A stretch of 64,000 nucleotides of DNA, taken from contig OZ035962.1 of the NCBI GenBank assembly GCA_964034945.1, positions 97,817,784-97,881,783 of the forward strand, given 5' to 3'. Position numbers and translations under genes: made by a program. Shown one piece after another: positions 49,114 through 59,876 of the stretch. This stretch comes from Chrysopilus asiliformis. Lineage: Eukaryota; Arthropoda; Insecta; Diptera; Rhagionidae. Positions within the stretch are counted from its first letter, which is position 1; the number at the start of each line of letters is the position of its first letter. Under the pieces are notes generated by a model that saw only the letters and a list, made by a program, of their open reading frames with translations, did no database searches and was not told the DNA's origin.

Positions 49114-51307
49114 TTCTTTGGAAAATTCATTTTTTTAAATGATTTCATAGTAAAAATATGTACTTGAAGCCAAAAATGCAACAAAGAAAATTTATTTGTA
49201 ACGATATTTTAGGGTGTGTTTACAATTAGAATTGAATTGGGAATATTCGATAAAGGTAGAAAAAAATTGTCCCCCACACACTCTCATATAATTGATGATG
49301 GGAATTTATTCGGGTTGAAGGATCAATCTAAACCTACATCCTAATCCAAATCTAGATACAAATTTTGTTTCATAGATTTGGGCGAGTTTAGCTTCTCCTA
49401 AACATATATCCGTCTATAGATATTTTACGTATTTCGTGAGTGCTCTTTTTGATGTTTGCACAGAAACGTGTATAACTTGTGTGTAACTTTGCATATATAC
49501 ATTTTCATCAGAAAGTTTCGACGAAATTTACTTTTTTCCAAAGTTTTCACATTTTTTCTCCTTTGTTTGCCTTCCCAAAATTTTGCCCCCTTTCCACCAC
49601 TTGACTAGCTTTACGCCATCCCCTCAACAGAATCAGCTTCACTTTTCTACTGATATGCGCTTGAATGATTCCACAAGGACTATAAAGACGTCAGAATTGA
49701 AGAATTCTATATTTCGTATTTTTTGGGCCCAGAAAAATGTCTTCCAGATATATCACAAAGGATAAACGAAAGAAAAAGATGTCCAGTCAAGTAATCGCCT
49801 GTATTGAGATATTCTAGAAATTTTCTTTGCTAAAACTACTGAAAATATATTGATACTTTTATGTATAAGAAATTATCATTGGCAACATATACAAGTATAT
49901 ACCTATACATAGGCTGAAAAAATATACGATTATGTTTGAAGATGTGAAGCAAATTCGTTCAAAGTAGTGGAAAACTTCTCAAGAGAAAAAGTTTGTGTTC
50001 AAGAATGGAAATAAATGGATTGGCTGGAGCCAGCAACCAGGAAGTAACTATATTTCTGTATTCCAGCAAGCATACCGATACAGGGTTCATCTTCTTCATT
50101 TTGCTATAAATGTGAAACTCAACAACTATTTTCGTAGGAATTCCCTCGGCTGGCTGAATCGGGATAGTAAGGTATACGAGGTGGATATGAGCCTTTTTTC
50201 CGGTTCTGATCTTCTTCCAGAAAGTCGAAATCTGTTTACAGTAAATCATTATTTTATGCCCTTTGAGTGCACACATATGCAGACCTTAGATGGGAATAGA
50301 AATCCCTTTTCGCCCAAAATATTTTCTCGAATATTTTTATCGTCTTTATTATTATTATAGGAGTACCACGTTCGTGTATGCTAATGTAATAAGACGTGTG
50401 AAGCTTCTTAAAGGGTTAGTTCTTTTTTGTCTTGGCAATGGTAGGACGTCTGGAAAGGAGCTAACCATAATCCCGAATACATTTCATATCAAGGATAAGC
50501 AACACAAGTAAAGTATTTTTCCTTGTTTCGTAGGATTAAAAATTTAATTTATCGCAATTTTATGACATGTAAACTAAATATTTATTTCAATTGTTATCAA
50601 ATATTAAATTTAAATCTCGTTTAACCGTTAAAATTCTTGGATATGTTTATAAAAAAATCATATCAGTTAATTTCGTAGTAAATAATTATCTCATAATAAA
50701 TTTAATTAACCGGAAATCAATCATTTTATGGATGTTTTACAGTAGTCTGATTATGAGTAATACCTATAGTGCAAAAATTTGTATAAACTCCGAATCCAAT
50801 TAATTTATTGACTTTTGTTTATATCACCATTGGGGATATTTTAAATATTTGGCACTTCACATAATTTTAATATTATTGAGTTTTTCTTTGTAAATAATAT
50901 AAAATATTAATTAAATCAACAATTGAATTGAGATTATCTATGACACTTGAATTATTTGCAATTAATTTTATATTACTTCATTTATTTATCGAAAAGTATT
51001 TTAAATGTGTCAATCAATTATTTGAATAAATTCGATTATGGGATTTTAATTATGCGCTATTCTAAGTAATGCTTTTTTCTCTTAGACCTGAATACACCAC
51101 CTCCACGTCGAAATGTAAAAAATCCATCAGTGGTGGCTACAAAATGTAGAAGATTGCTCAGAGTAGTGTAGAATTTAATGAGATGAAAATTTATTATTGT
51201 TTAATTGACTTATAATTGTCTTATATAGAGAGATTTGAACTCTCCTTCCTGTCCGCATCTTTCGCGGTGAAGCCACTAATAGAGATTCAATGTGTTGGTC
51301 TGATGTT
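49114..51307. other. Stretch without a supported gene
   Basis: Frames of 121 codons (49995-50360, plus) and 105 codons (49959-50276, minus) overlap on opposite strands. Neither shows a known domain. 50520-51060 is extremely AT-rich. No repeat shared with the rest of the window was found. Confidence 0.45.
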
Positions 51308-51841
51308 TTTATACCCGTATGGTGAAACCAAAGGGTATATTAACTTTGCCTTACCGTTTGTAACGCCAATATCCCGTTATCACACACAAAAATTAATTAC
51401 ACCAGTGTGTTTAGAATGATAAAAAAATTGAATTTTGCATGTCCGTCCGTCCGTCTGTCCGTCTGTCTGTCTGTGGCGCGGATTGCGGGCGCACAGATTG
51501 AGCTAGAGAATTGAAATTTTGCGCAGATCCGTTTTTCGTAAAATGCAAGGCTAAGTTCGTTAACGGGCAAAAATGGACCATACGAACGAAAACGTTTTTT
51601 GCGAATACCTCAAAAACGGTGCATTTTATGAAAAAAGTGCAAGAACAAAAGTTATTTAGAATATAATTCTACATAAAACTCCCATACATCAAAATCCAAT
51701 TGGAATAAATTTTAAAAATTCTTATTGGAAAGTTTGACTTCAAAATGGAATTTTGGTACAATTGTTCGAATTTTGATACGAATATCACCATACGGGTCTC
51801 CAATGATTGCCAGATAGGCAATTATAGCTTTTGTTATGTTT
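51308..51841 (+). mobile_element. HINE-like element, family A, copy 5
   Basis: ACCCGTATGGTG at 51313-51324 and CACCATACGGGT at 51786-51797. A short (GTCY)n array of about 8 units lies around 51439-51474. The hairpin is ATTGCCAGATAGGCAAT. The GTACCCCCC segment seen in the other copies is deleted (the text runs GACCATACGAACG). This is the shortest full-ended copy in the window. Confidence 0.85.
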
Positions 51842-52234
51842 AAAATCGAAACTTGATTCTTCTTATTAAATTTATTTCCGATTCCCGATTAAAAAGGGTT
51901 TTTAAGAGATGGATAAAATAAAATAATAAAAAGGAAGAAAGGGAGGTTAACCCTGTCTGGCCCGATGTTGTTTATAAGACACTTTTCATTGAAAATTTTA
52001 ACCAATCAAGAACCAGTGAACCAATGCAAATTTAGTGAACCAAAAGTGACACCAAAATGAAGTATTCAAACTTTAGGAAACAAACCGAAACTCAAACCAA
52101 ATTTTGAAAAGCCAGAAATTCAATTCAACCCTGTACCAAAATCGATCCACATCCAAAAAACATTGGTTTGCATCTTTTCTGTGTACACTCTAAAATGCTC
52201 TAAAAAATATTTGATCCCCCTTACCGTACTTCTA

Positions 52235-52793
52235 AAGGGTCTTTCAATAAGGACATAACAATTTTGTATTTTAATAAAAACGCACCCTAAAACTTTTTTC
52301 ATGATCTGGCAATTCTAAAACGTCAGTCAAGCTTTACATTTTTATCATGGTGAAGTTCACGAACGAGCAATGCCACACAGCTGGTCAAACAATTGATCTA
52401 TTGAAGGAGAAGTTCGGTAATCGTGTAATCTCGAGAAATGGTCCGGTCGAATGGCCACCTCGCTCATGCGATTTAACGCCGTTGGATTTCTTTATATGGG
52501 GTTATGTTAAGTCGTTGGTTTATGCCAACAAGCCAACAACGTTAGAGGAGCTCAGGAACAATATCGAACGCGAAATTGCCAACGTTCCGGCCGATATGTG
52601 TGGAAGAGTGGTGGAAAATTGGCTTCAAAGAATCAATCAGCAAACGTGCTCGCGGTGGCCATATAAACGACATCGAATTTTATACTTAAATGTAACATGT
52701 CCACTACACCTGGAATAAATTTCAGCCGGATATCGCAATTATTCTGTGTTTTATTTAAATACAAAATTGTTATGTCCTTATTGAAAGACCCGA
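52235..52793 (+). mobile_element. Tc1/mariner-superfamily relic, copy 2 (internally deleted, 559 bp)
   Basis: Terminal inverted repeats are near-perfect over more than 30 bp. The outer two bases differ (AA versus TC), followed on both ends by GGGTCTTTCAATAAGGACAT. TA flanks lie at 52233-52234 and 52794-52795. Outside the TA, ATATTTGATCCC occurs about 26 bp upstream (from 52207) and again immediately downstream (from 52793), a chance or older repeat. The interior is a deleted transposase gene. Confidence 0.9.
52347..52718 (+). pseudogene. Deleted transposase gene with a 123-codon open frame
   Basis: Residues 1-8 are the original start MVKFTNEQ. A large in-frame deletion joins them to the catalytic domain at CHTAGQTIDLLKEKFGNRVI. 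WPPRSCDLTPLDFF follows, with the last acidic catalytic residue at about position 42, then WGYVKSLVYANKPTTLEE. After the residues INQ the frame shifts relative to copy 1, so the final part (QQTCSRWPYKRHR and on) is not native. The helix-turn-helix region and the first two catalytic acids are absent, so no activity is expected. It could at most encode a short, non-catalytic peptide. Confidence 0.85.
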
Positions 52794-53029
52794 TATTTGA
52801 TCCCTTGCCCTATATTTAAGATTTTGTTCTGTATTTGAAATAGGAAAGGACCTCGATAAGCTAACGAGTCCTAGGAAAATTTGATTTTTTACTGAATGTA
52901 AAGTATTTTTTTAATTTCTTTTGAATATACTTAAGTTTTAATAGGTGATTTGGACGGGTTGGCGGACTGGACTGTAAGTATTTAGTGCTGCTAAAATCGA
53001 AATGAAATTTCTACGAATTTCAGCTGACG

Positions 53030-53301
53030 CACTCAGAAAAATGGAGGCTAACTCGACGACCTACATACGGCATAATTGGCCTCGGGCAGGCGCGCGTTCG
53101 CCTGCATGTGGGCAAGTAAAACTGAGTTGACCTGTGGTCGGAGAAATTCTGAAATTAAGCCACCAGCAGGTGAAGTAGGGCATTGGGAGCTGCACGAGTT
53201 GACCTTAGATAGGTTAACTCTGACCGCTAGCTGGCTTACAGACACCTCTGTAAGGTCAGAGTTAACCTGACAAAAAGTTGACCTGGACATTTTTCTGAGT
53301 G
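53030..53301 (-). mobile_element. CACTA-like MITE K1, copy 1, 272 bp
   Basis: Terminal inverted repeats CACTCAGAAAAATG at both ends, flanked by CG (53028-53029 and 53302-53303) as a 2-bp target duplication. The interior holds several copies, in both orientations, of motifs like GGTTAACTCTGACC and GGTCAACTC. It differs from the inverted copy at 58898-59169 at about 4 of 272 positions. GC content is clearly higher than in the surroundings. Overlapping frames of 80 and 64 codons recur in both copies, but only because the DNA is the same. Confidence 0.85.
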
Positions 53302-53303
53302 CG

Positions 53304-56197
53304 CGTGAAACAAATTAGTTTGAATTATTTCTAGATTTTTCGTCTTTCATCAGATTTCTAATATCTAATTAAAAGAGTTTAGCGGATTATTTTTTAAGAA
53401 GAAAAAATACACAATTTCCTATTAGTAGGTATGTATAAACAAACTAGATTTTTTTCTATGTGGCTATGAATTCTAGGAAAATACCTAGACATTAACAAGG
53501 GTCCAAAATAATTACATGTTTAGTTTATTTCTTGTGCCATTCATTATGGTAATAATTGTGGTAAAAAAAGAATAGCAGAAAAAAATGTTTCGTTGTAGGT
53601 TCATTAAGAGAAAATTCAAATTTTTTTATCGAGCTAAAAGAATGTCGTTAGGTCCGGTGGTGTTAGGTCGCTAATCTTGGAGTTTTTGGGAAAAAATCAT
53701 AGATTAGATTCTGCGGTAACAATTAAAAATTTGTTACGGTTTCGAATGTCTGCAATGAATCACACCACGAAACCGCGATAACTAGCACTGAATTGGGAAT
53801 CAACCCCAAAAATCGAAAATCCAGAAATCTTTTAGCCGAGTTTGAGAGCCACCAAATATAAATCAATCGAATCCATTGAAATTCATGAGACCGAAGAGAG
53901 ATGATAATGAAACTCTTGAGAGCTCTTATCAACTTTAGCCTCTTGTGAGGGTCCGATAACATTTTCATTCGGTTCCCTAAAACGACAAAAATTTGGTTTT
54001 CAATTAGCCGTGACGCATCAACCCCGACAAGTCACGTTGTTGTCGATCCACAGAACGTATGAAATTGAGGTCTCAGAAATTGGGACTGGGAATGAACACG
54101 AAAGAAAAATCATGTGGTTTTTTTTTAACAAGCCGAATAAAAGTCTCTTGAGAAACCAGAACCATTATAAATGGAAAAACAGAAAATTTAACTCGTGCTT
54201 AAAGAAACCCTTCATGTAAGAAACAGAAACATTTCTGGAGAGAAAAAAAAAACAAGAATCCGGGATCTGTTGTGTACATATTTAAGTTATATGACTGGGA
54301 TCTGTTTTGATCAAGCCACGACGGATGCGCAGACGACAAAACACTCGCTGGTCCATTTAGATAACCTCTCTAAGTGCAACATAAAAATAATTTTCTTAAA
54401 ATGTTTCCAAATGAATTTCCATTGTGGTGAACAGAACACATAAAAGAACCCATTCCAGAACAAAAAATCAAGCACTGAAGAAATCGGGAACAATGCGATA
54501 AAAGCGTCACTCAACCGATTTCCATTTTGTCGTTTGTCCACCCCCCCTTCACCATAGTTTTCATTAAATAAAGATAAGTTGCTCACGCCAATAAACATTA
54601 TGCATTGATGCATTAACCGATCATCAAAAAAACATGCTTGAAAAATAATTTTCCTCACAATTCGGCCCCAGTTTCCTTTATTCGAGCATCGAACATGAGT
54701 AAAATATTAAGTTATTGTTATCTAATCATTTTTCTAGTGTTCAACAATCGGGAATTCAATTATTTTTTCAATATTCCGAATCCAAAGAGTTAAATGCTGC
54801 TATAAGGAGGCGTTAAGCGAAGTAATCTCAGATTTCCTGGACTTGTCTATTGACAAAACGATAATTCGGTAACAGAAAACACATTTCATAATTTTTCTGA
54901 AGAAAAACCCCGGCGAACGATTGTGGTCTTTGGTCTTGTGGCCGATGTTAAACTCTAGATGGCATCAATTTAATTGACTAAAGATAACCTCTGTCAGCGG
55001 TCGATTCTATTCCAATAGTGGTCAAAGGCTTCTCTGTCGGAAATGGCTTACAATAAGTCATCATCATTTATGGACGCATTTATTGTTGGAGCTAATTGAG
55101 AAAAATTTTTGTTTTGCATCATCGAGTAATGCGCTGGAGATTATTAAGTGCGATATCAGCGATTCAAAATGGAAAATTTTTAAATTATTTTGATTTCCAT
55201 CGGTTGCCAAATAATGGGGTTCTATATTTGAATTTCAAATCTCCGGACAGCAAATAGCATAAAATTTTGATGTTGTAATAATGAAATCGAAATGGAAAAT
55301 CGCGTTTGTTTCAGTCCACGTTTCAGTGTTGCTAAAGCGGTTATTTTTTATTTTCCGAAATATGAAGTACGCCCTGCTATTTACGGGAGTCACACTAATT
55401 TATAATGTTTTCGGACCCCTATCCCATTGTGAAACTTTTTCGGAATGTATGGGATTTGATACAGCCGTCAAACTACAAAGTGATTAGAATTTTCCATTCT
55501 TCAACCTAAAATAAGGTGCCGTTTTAAGGCCACTAAAGCAAACCGAAATTATGACCTCATCGCCATATTTTGAATTTCTGATTGCCATTACGGCCCTTAG
55601 TATTGATGTCTTGTAATGCCTTAGTAATACTACAATAGTTCGGAATCCATGGAAAACTGCCGGTGCGGTAGCGGAGAAGAAAAAGAGTGTTCAAAAGCTC
55701 AATTTGGGCAGGCTCTATCCCGCTTTTAAGAATTGTGACAAAAAAAGAAGAAAAAATAGTTTCTATCAAAATTTTGTTTTAAGTTCTCATATGAGAGGTT
55801 TGATGTTTGTCTTCTCGGTTTTATAGATGGGTTTTCACACCGAAAATTTTTAATCTATTTTCGAGCACCAGAGCAGTGGCTCCAACCTCCTGTTTCGAAA
55901 TTCAGAATTTTAGCCGAATCGGCGACTTACTTGATTGACTATGGTCGCTATATTGCACCATAATTATTGTTGAACTTTCTTTAGAGTAATGCGCCACCCG
56001 TAAAATTTTCCAAAAAAGAGCGCACAAAAAATTCCTTAAAAAAAATGAGCCGCAGGTGAAAATTTTCAACATTCCAAATGAGATATAACTCTAATTTTGT
56101 TCAAAAATCCATTAATTCGAGTTTAAGAGAAAAATAACCTATGCCTTATTAGTTTCTTAGTATATTCGTTACTTCCCTACTAACACTTTTACTGTTT
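53304..56197. other. Stretch without a supported gene
   Basis: Frames at 54311-54658 (minus, 115 codons), 54195-54443 (plus) and 55281-55487 (plus) are unrecognised. A copy of the motif ATGAGCCGCAGGTGAAAA lies at 56045-56062, within a region that also has ATGCGCCACCCGTAAAA near 55988. Confidence 0.45.
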
Positions 56198-56248
56198 GGG
56201 ACGTATCTGCCGCTAGAAGTGTTTGTTGTTTAGTGGCAGTTACGTACC
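56198..56248. repeat. Hairpin with a partner sequence near 25292
   Basis: GGGACGTATCTGCCGCTA (56198-56215) can pair with TAGTGGCAGTTACGTACC (56231-56248) with three mismatches over 18 bp. The reverse complement of 25284-25318 carries TAGTGGCGGATACGTACCAG and continues ACACCAAAAAT, as does the right side here. It is probably a terminal or subterminal part of a MITE family. Confidence 0.6.
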
Positions 56249-58895
56249 ACACACCAAAAATTCTCGTAAGGCTTCCTAATTTCATAAAAAAATTAACCTA
56301 CCGGTTGGGAAATATTATACTAGAGACATTTTTTGTGAAATTTGCGTACTGATTTTTCAAACAAATGTTCTTAATTCGATTTTTTAAAAAGTATTTTTTA
56401 TGGCAGAGATTTTTTATTTCAAACGATTTCAAATTATCAAAAATTACTTGATTTTTTATCGGGAAATTGTGTTTAAATTAATGTACCTATATTACAGCAT
56501 AAAAAAAGTTTTTTGTAATAAACCTATCAAAAATGGTATCACAATCAACAACACTGTTTGTATTTGTCCGATCGCTGAATGTCTTGTCGCCAATAAAAAC
56601 CGTGATTATCAATCATGTTACGAAAAATATAGTCATACCACCCAGTACGCCCTCAAAACCAAAATAAACCATATGATCACCGATCACTTTCACTGATCGC
56701 TGTCGTGGTTTTTAAATTGGCTGAAGGGGCTCACCTTAATCGGGCGAGTGGGGTGGACTTGACTTATTGTTTTAAAGTCATAGATGAGGTTAAGCAGCCA
56801 CCGCCGCATATAAAAAAACCATACTAGAGGGCATTCAATGAACAAAATACGAACGATATGACAAACAAATAAAAACCGCCGATCAGCATGTCTTATGCTT
56901 ATATAACTAGGCTCAAAATTAATTATGCGATATCTAAATGTAGCAGTAAGCATTCAGCAGCAGACACAGATTGATCGATCGATTTTACATTATTCAAATG
57001 GGACAGAGTTTGTAAATTTGGCTGTCCAGTTGCGGGCAATTGATTAAAAATGAAACCTTTAGCGCTAATTTAGCAGGTGTGCCGAACAAAAAAAGAAAGA
57101 TTGAACGAACGAACTAAAAAAAACAGATAGCTTGTAGTATGGGTTTTTTCCCTGTGTCCATAAAGTTACGTTTCGGTTATTAAAATTATTGTTCAATCTA
57201 TTGTTTTTATCGACAAATTTTAGAGAATAGCATGCGGAACAACATATCTCTAACAATTACTAATAAACAGAGTGGTTTGAAAAGATCAAAACATTTAATA
57301 TGTGGTACCTCAGGGGTCCCACTTGAGTCCTATTGTGTTTTCCCGTTTTTCGAAATTAATTTCAATTGTAAGCGTTGTGTTGTTTTTATGCGCCTCTTCG
57401 GGATACACTTTTTTATGTACATTTGTTACTTAATAACGTGCTAAGTTCTTTTATGTTGGCTTAAACAGGTGCATTCCATTATCACCCCTGCTGTGCAGCC
57501 ACAGCGCCGGTAGACATAAAAGAACACTCCTGAATGCTTCGACCACTTTAGCCAGGGTACTTAACCGAACCCAAATGGAAACCTTCAATAAGGTCGTGTC
57601 GAACTATGACTACTCTGTCGAAAAGGGACGAAAAAAGTACAGTCAAATGTTTAGATCCGCTGAGAATGGTGAAGATTTCTTGTATTTTGATTTTGTTTCC
57701 ATAAAAATGGTTAAACCACAAGTTATGATGTGGATCATGGCATAGCTAATAAGTTAAGGGGATAAACAGAGTATTTTCAATTTGCTTTTTCAATTAGCCA
57801 CTAGAACCTCTTTATAATTTTTTAGGGTTATTTTAAACACTACAAATTGATTGCCAAGTTAAAAGCCAAAAAAATCTAAGTGCACATCGTGTGTGGCTAT
57901 TTGATTGAGTGCATATTACAGTGAGGACACATAGAGACAGACCCCTTTTCCACTTTTGTCTATGCTTCAAGAAAAATGTACGTGACATTAACAAAGACGA
58001 GGAAATTACCCAAGGATTCCGCCAGATGTTTTCTTCCTTTAAGATCAATGCATATAAATATTATCCTTCGATAGATATCAGCTGGAACCGGGATCAAGTT
58101 CATTATATACAAATCTTTTTTACTGTTTGTTTGCGTTCCTATTCAGCCCACGGAGATTATCAAAATGTGACATGAGGTTTCATTTGGTTTGATTTGGGTT
58201 TCTTTCAAAGATTCGTTTTTCTTAAAGGATTGAGCGTGAGAAGTCATAAGGAATTTCAAAAAAAATATCAACATCTAAACAATGTTTATATAAGACAGTG
58301 ATGTTTTCTGACATGGATCGTTTATTTTTAATAACCAGTGACTGTTTCAAAGAAAACCACTAGACAAAAAGATTTTAAATGCTTTAACACTCTTAAAAGA
58401 CATTAAAACACCAATTTGAGAAACATTTTTGGCCAAAATGCCCATATCGAGTTTTAATAGCGATCACAATCTGGTGATCTTTACTACTTATTTCTGTTCA
58501 TTTGTGCGATCAAATTAAAGTGAATGGATCTGGATTTGTTTGATTAATTTTTGTGAAAACAAAAATGGCAATTTACAAATGTTTAACATGATTTTCATGA
58601 CTTTTGGGGAAAATTGATTAAACTAAATTGTCGATAAAGATGTTTAAAAAAATACCACAAACAAAAAAGAGAAATAGATTTCGCTGACAGTATATTGACC
58701 TAAAGTCAGTTATTTGTTAAAAAATCAAACTTTTTTTTTAATATTTATGGAGTGATCCGCTGGGATTTGCCCAAATTTGACTAGGTTTTTTGTGGCGAAT
58801 GCACGCGAATCTAGGCGAACTCGATAGTGATCTGTTAGGAGGCGGGAGTGGAAAATAATAACCTTCACAGGTCTTGCATTCGTTTACTAGGCCTC
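56249..58895. other. Stretch without a supported gene
   Basis: Frames at 56400-56696 (plus, 98 codons) and 57909-58175 (plus, 88 codons) show no domain or signal I recognise. No repeat shared with other parts of the window was seen. Confidence 0.45.
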
Positions 58896-58897
58896 CA

Positions 58898-59169
58898 CAC
58901 TCAGAAAAATGTCCAGGTCAACTTTTTGTCAGGTTAACTCTGACCTTACAGAGGTGTTTGTAAGCCAGCTAGCGGTCAGAGTTAACCTATCTAAGGTCAA
59001 CTCGTGCAGCTCCCAATGCCCTACTTCACCTGCTAGTGGCTTAATTTCAGAATTTCTCCGACCACAGGTCAACTCAGTTTTACTTGCCCACATGCAGGCG
59101 AACGCGCGCCTGCCCGAGGCCAATTACGCCGTATGTAGGTCGTCGAGTTAACCTCCATTTTTCTGAGTG
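58898..59169 (+). mobile_element. CACTA-like MITE K1, copy 2, 272 bp
   Basis: Same length and ends as copy 1 but in opposite orientation, flanked by CA (58896-58897 and 59170-59171) as a different 2-bp duplication. That shows two independent insertions rather than a segmental duplication. Subterminal motifs include AGGTCAACTTTTTG, AGGTTAACTCTGACC, GGTCAGAGTTAACC and GTCGAGTTAACC. No coding function. Confidence 0.85.
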
Positions 59170-59171
59170 CA

Positions 59172-59872
59172 TCTGGTTGCCGGGACCCCCATCTGCCTGT
59201 CGAGGTCCTCTTTTGGACGTTGGGGCATCAATATTAAGGAAATATGTTTTGAATTTTGTTTGATATCCGGTATCACATTTTTTAATAATTCTAAAATAAC
59301 TTTCCAGACATTTTTTTTATATTTTCATAAAAGAATTTCTCAATTTTGTTAAAACTCTTATTCGAATGCTATTTTTTGATGAATTTTTAAAGACGTTTGT
59401 CAATTTTTTTAAGCGTGCTGCACAAAAAAAACGTCACACATTTAGGAGGAGGAGTCAGTCTCCAGAAAGGTGGATTAAAAAAAATCGGAAATCAGTGTCA
59501 GATATTATATGGACACCCCAAAGATGTTTTTCATGCGTTGAATTTGTTACTATGCTTTTTAAGATATTTTTACCAAGAAATATTTCATTTTCTGAGAATG
59601 ATGTCTTTACTGCTTTCAATGTGAAATAAAGTGGGGGTTCTGTTTCTGCAAAACTCTAGATAAATGACAGAAAATGACTTTTGCTGGCGTTTAAAGAATT
59701 TATTTCCCTATTATGAACAACACTTACGGTCGTAATAAGAATTATCTTTATTTGAATCCAATACATAAATTATATTGAATTTCTAAAAAACTAAGAGACA
59801 TTTACTACTTTGGTTTTACAACCTCTCGAATATCCACTTTTAATGAAAATTTGATGAGGCATTCGCATACCT
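59172..59872. other. Non-coding spacer
   Basis: Two overlapping plus frames (59366-59629 and 59397-59624) in different registers, neither recognised. No repeat identified. Confidence 0.45.
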
Positions 59873-59876
59873 TTAA

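Noticed and set aside
49995..50360. Plus-strand 121-codon frame
   Set aside because: A 105-codon frame lies on the opposite strand over the same bases. No domain, and the C-terminal part is hydrophobic from AT-rich codons only.
52207..52806. ATATTTGATCCC on both sides of the mariner relic, considered as a long target duplication
   Set aside because: The left copy is about 15 bp away from the element end and the TA dinucleotides already explain the insertion; it is more likely an older local repeat or chance.
53048..53290. 80- and 64-codon frames that recur almost identically at 58909-59151
   Set aside because: The recurrence reflects two copies of the same MITE. Frames exist on both strands and the repeats are motif arrays near transposon ends, not a gene family.
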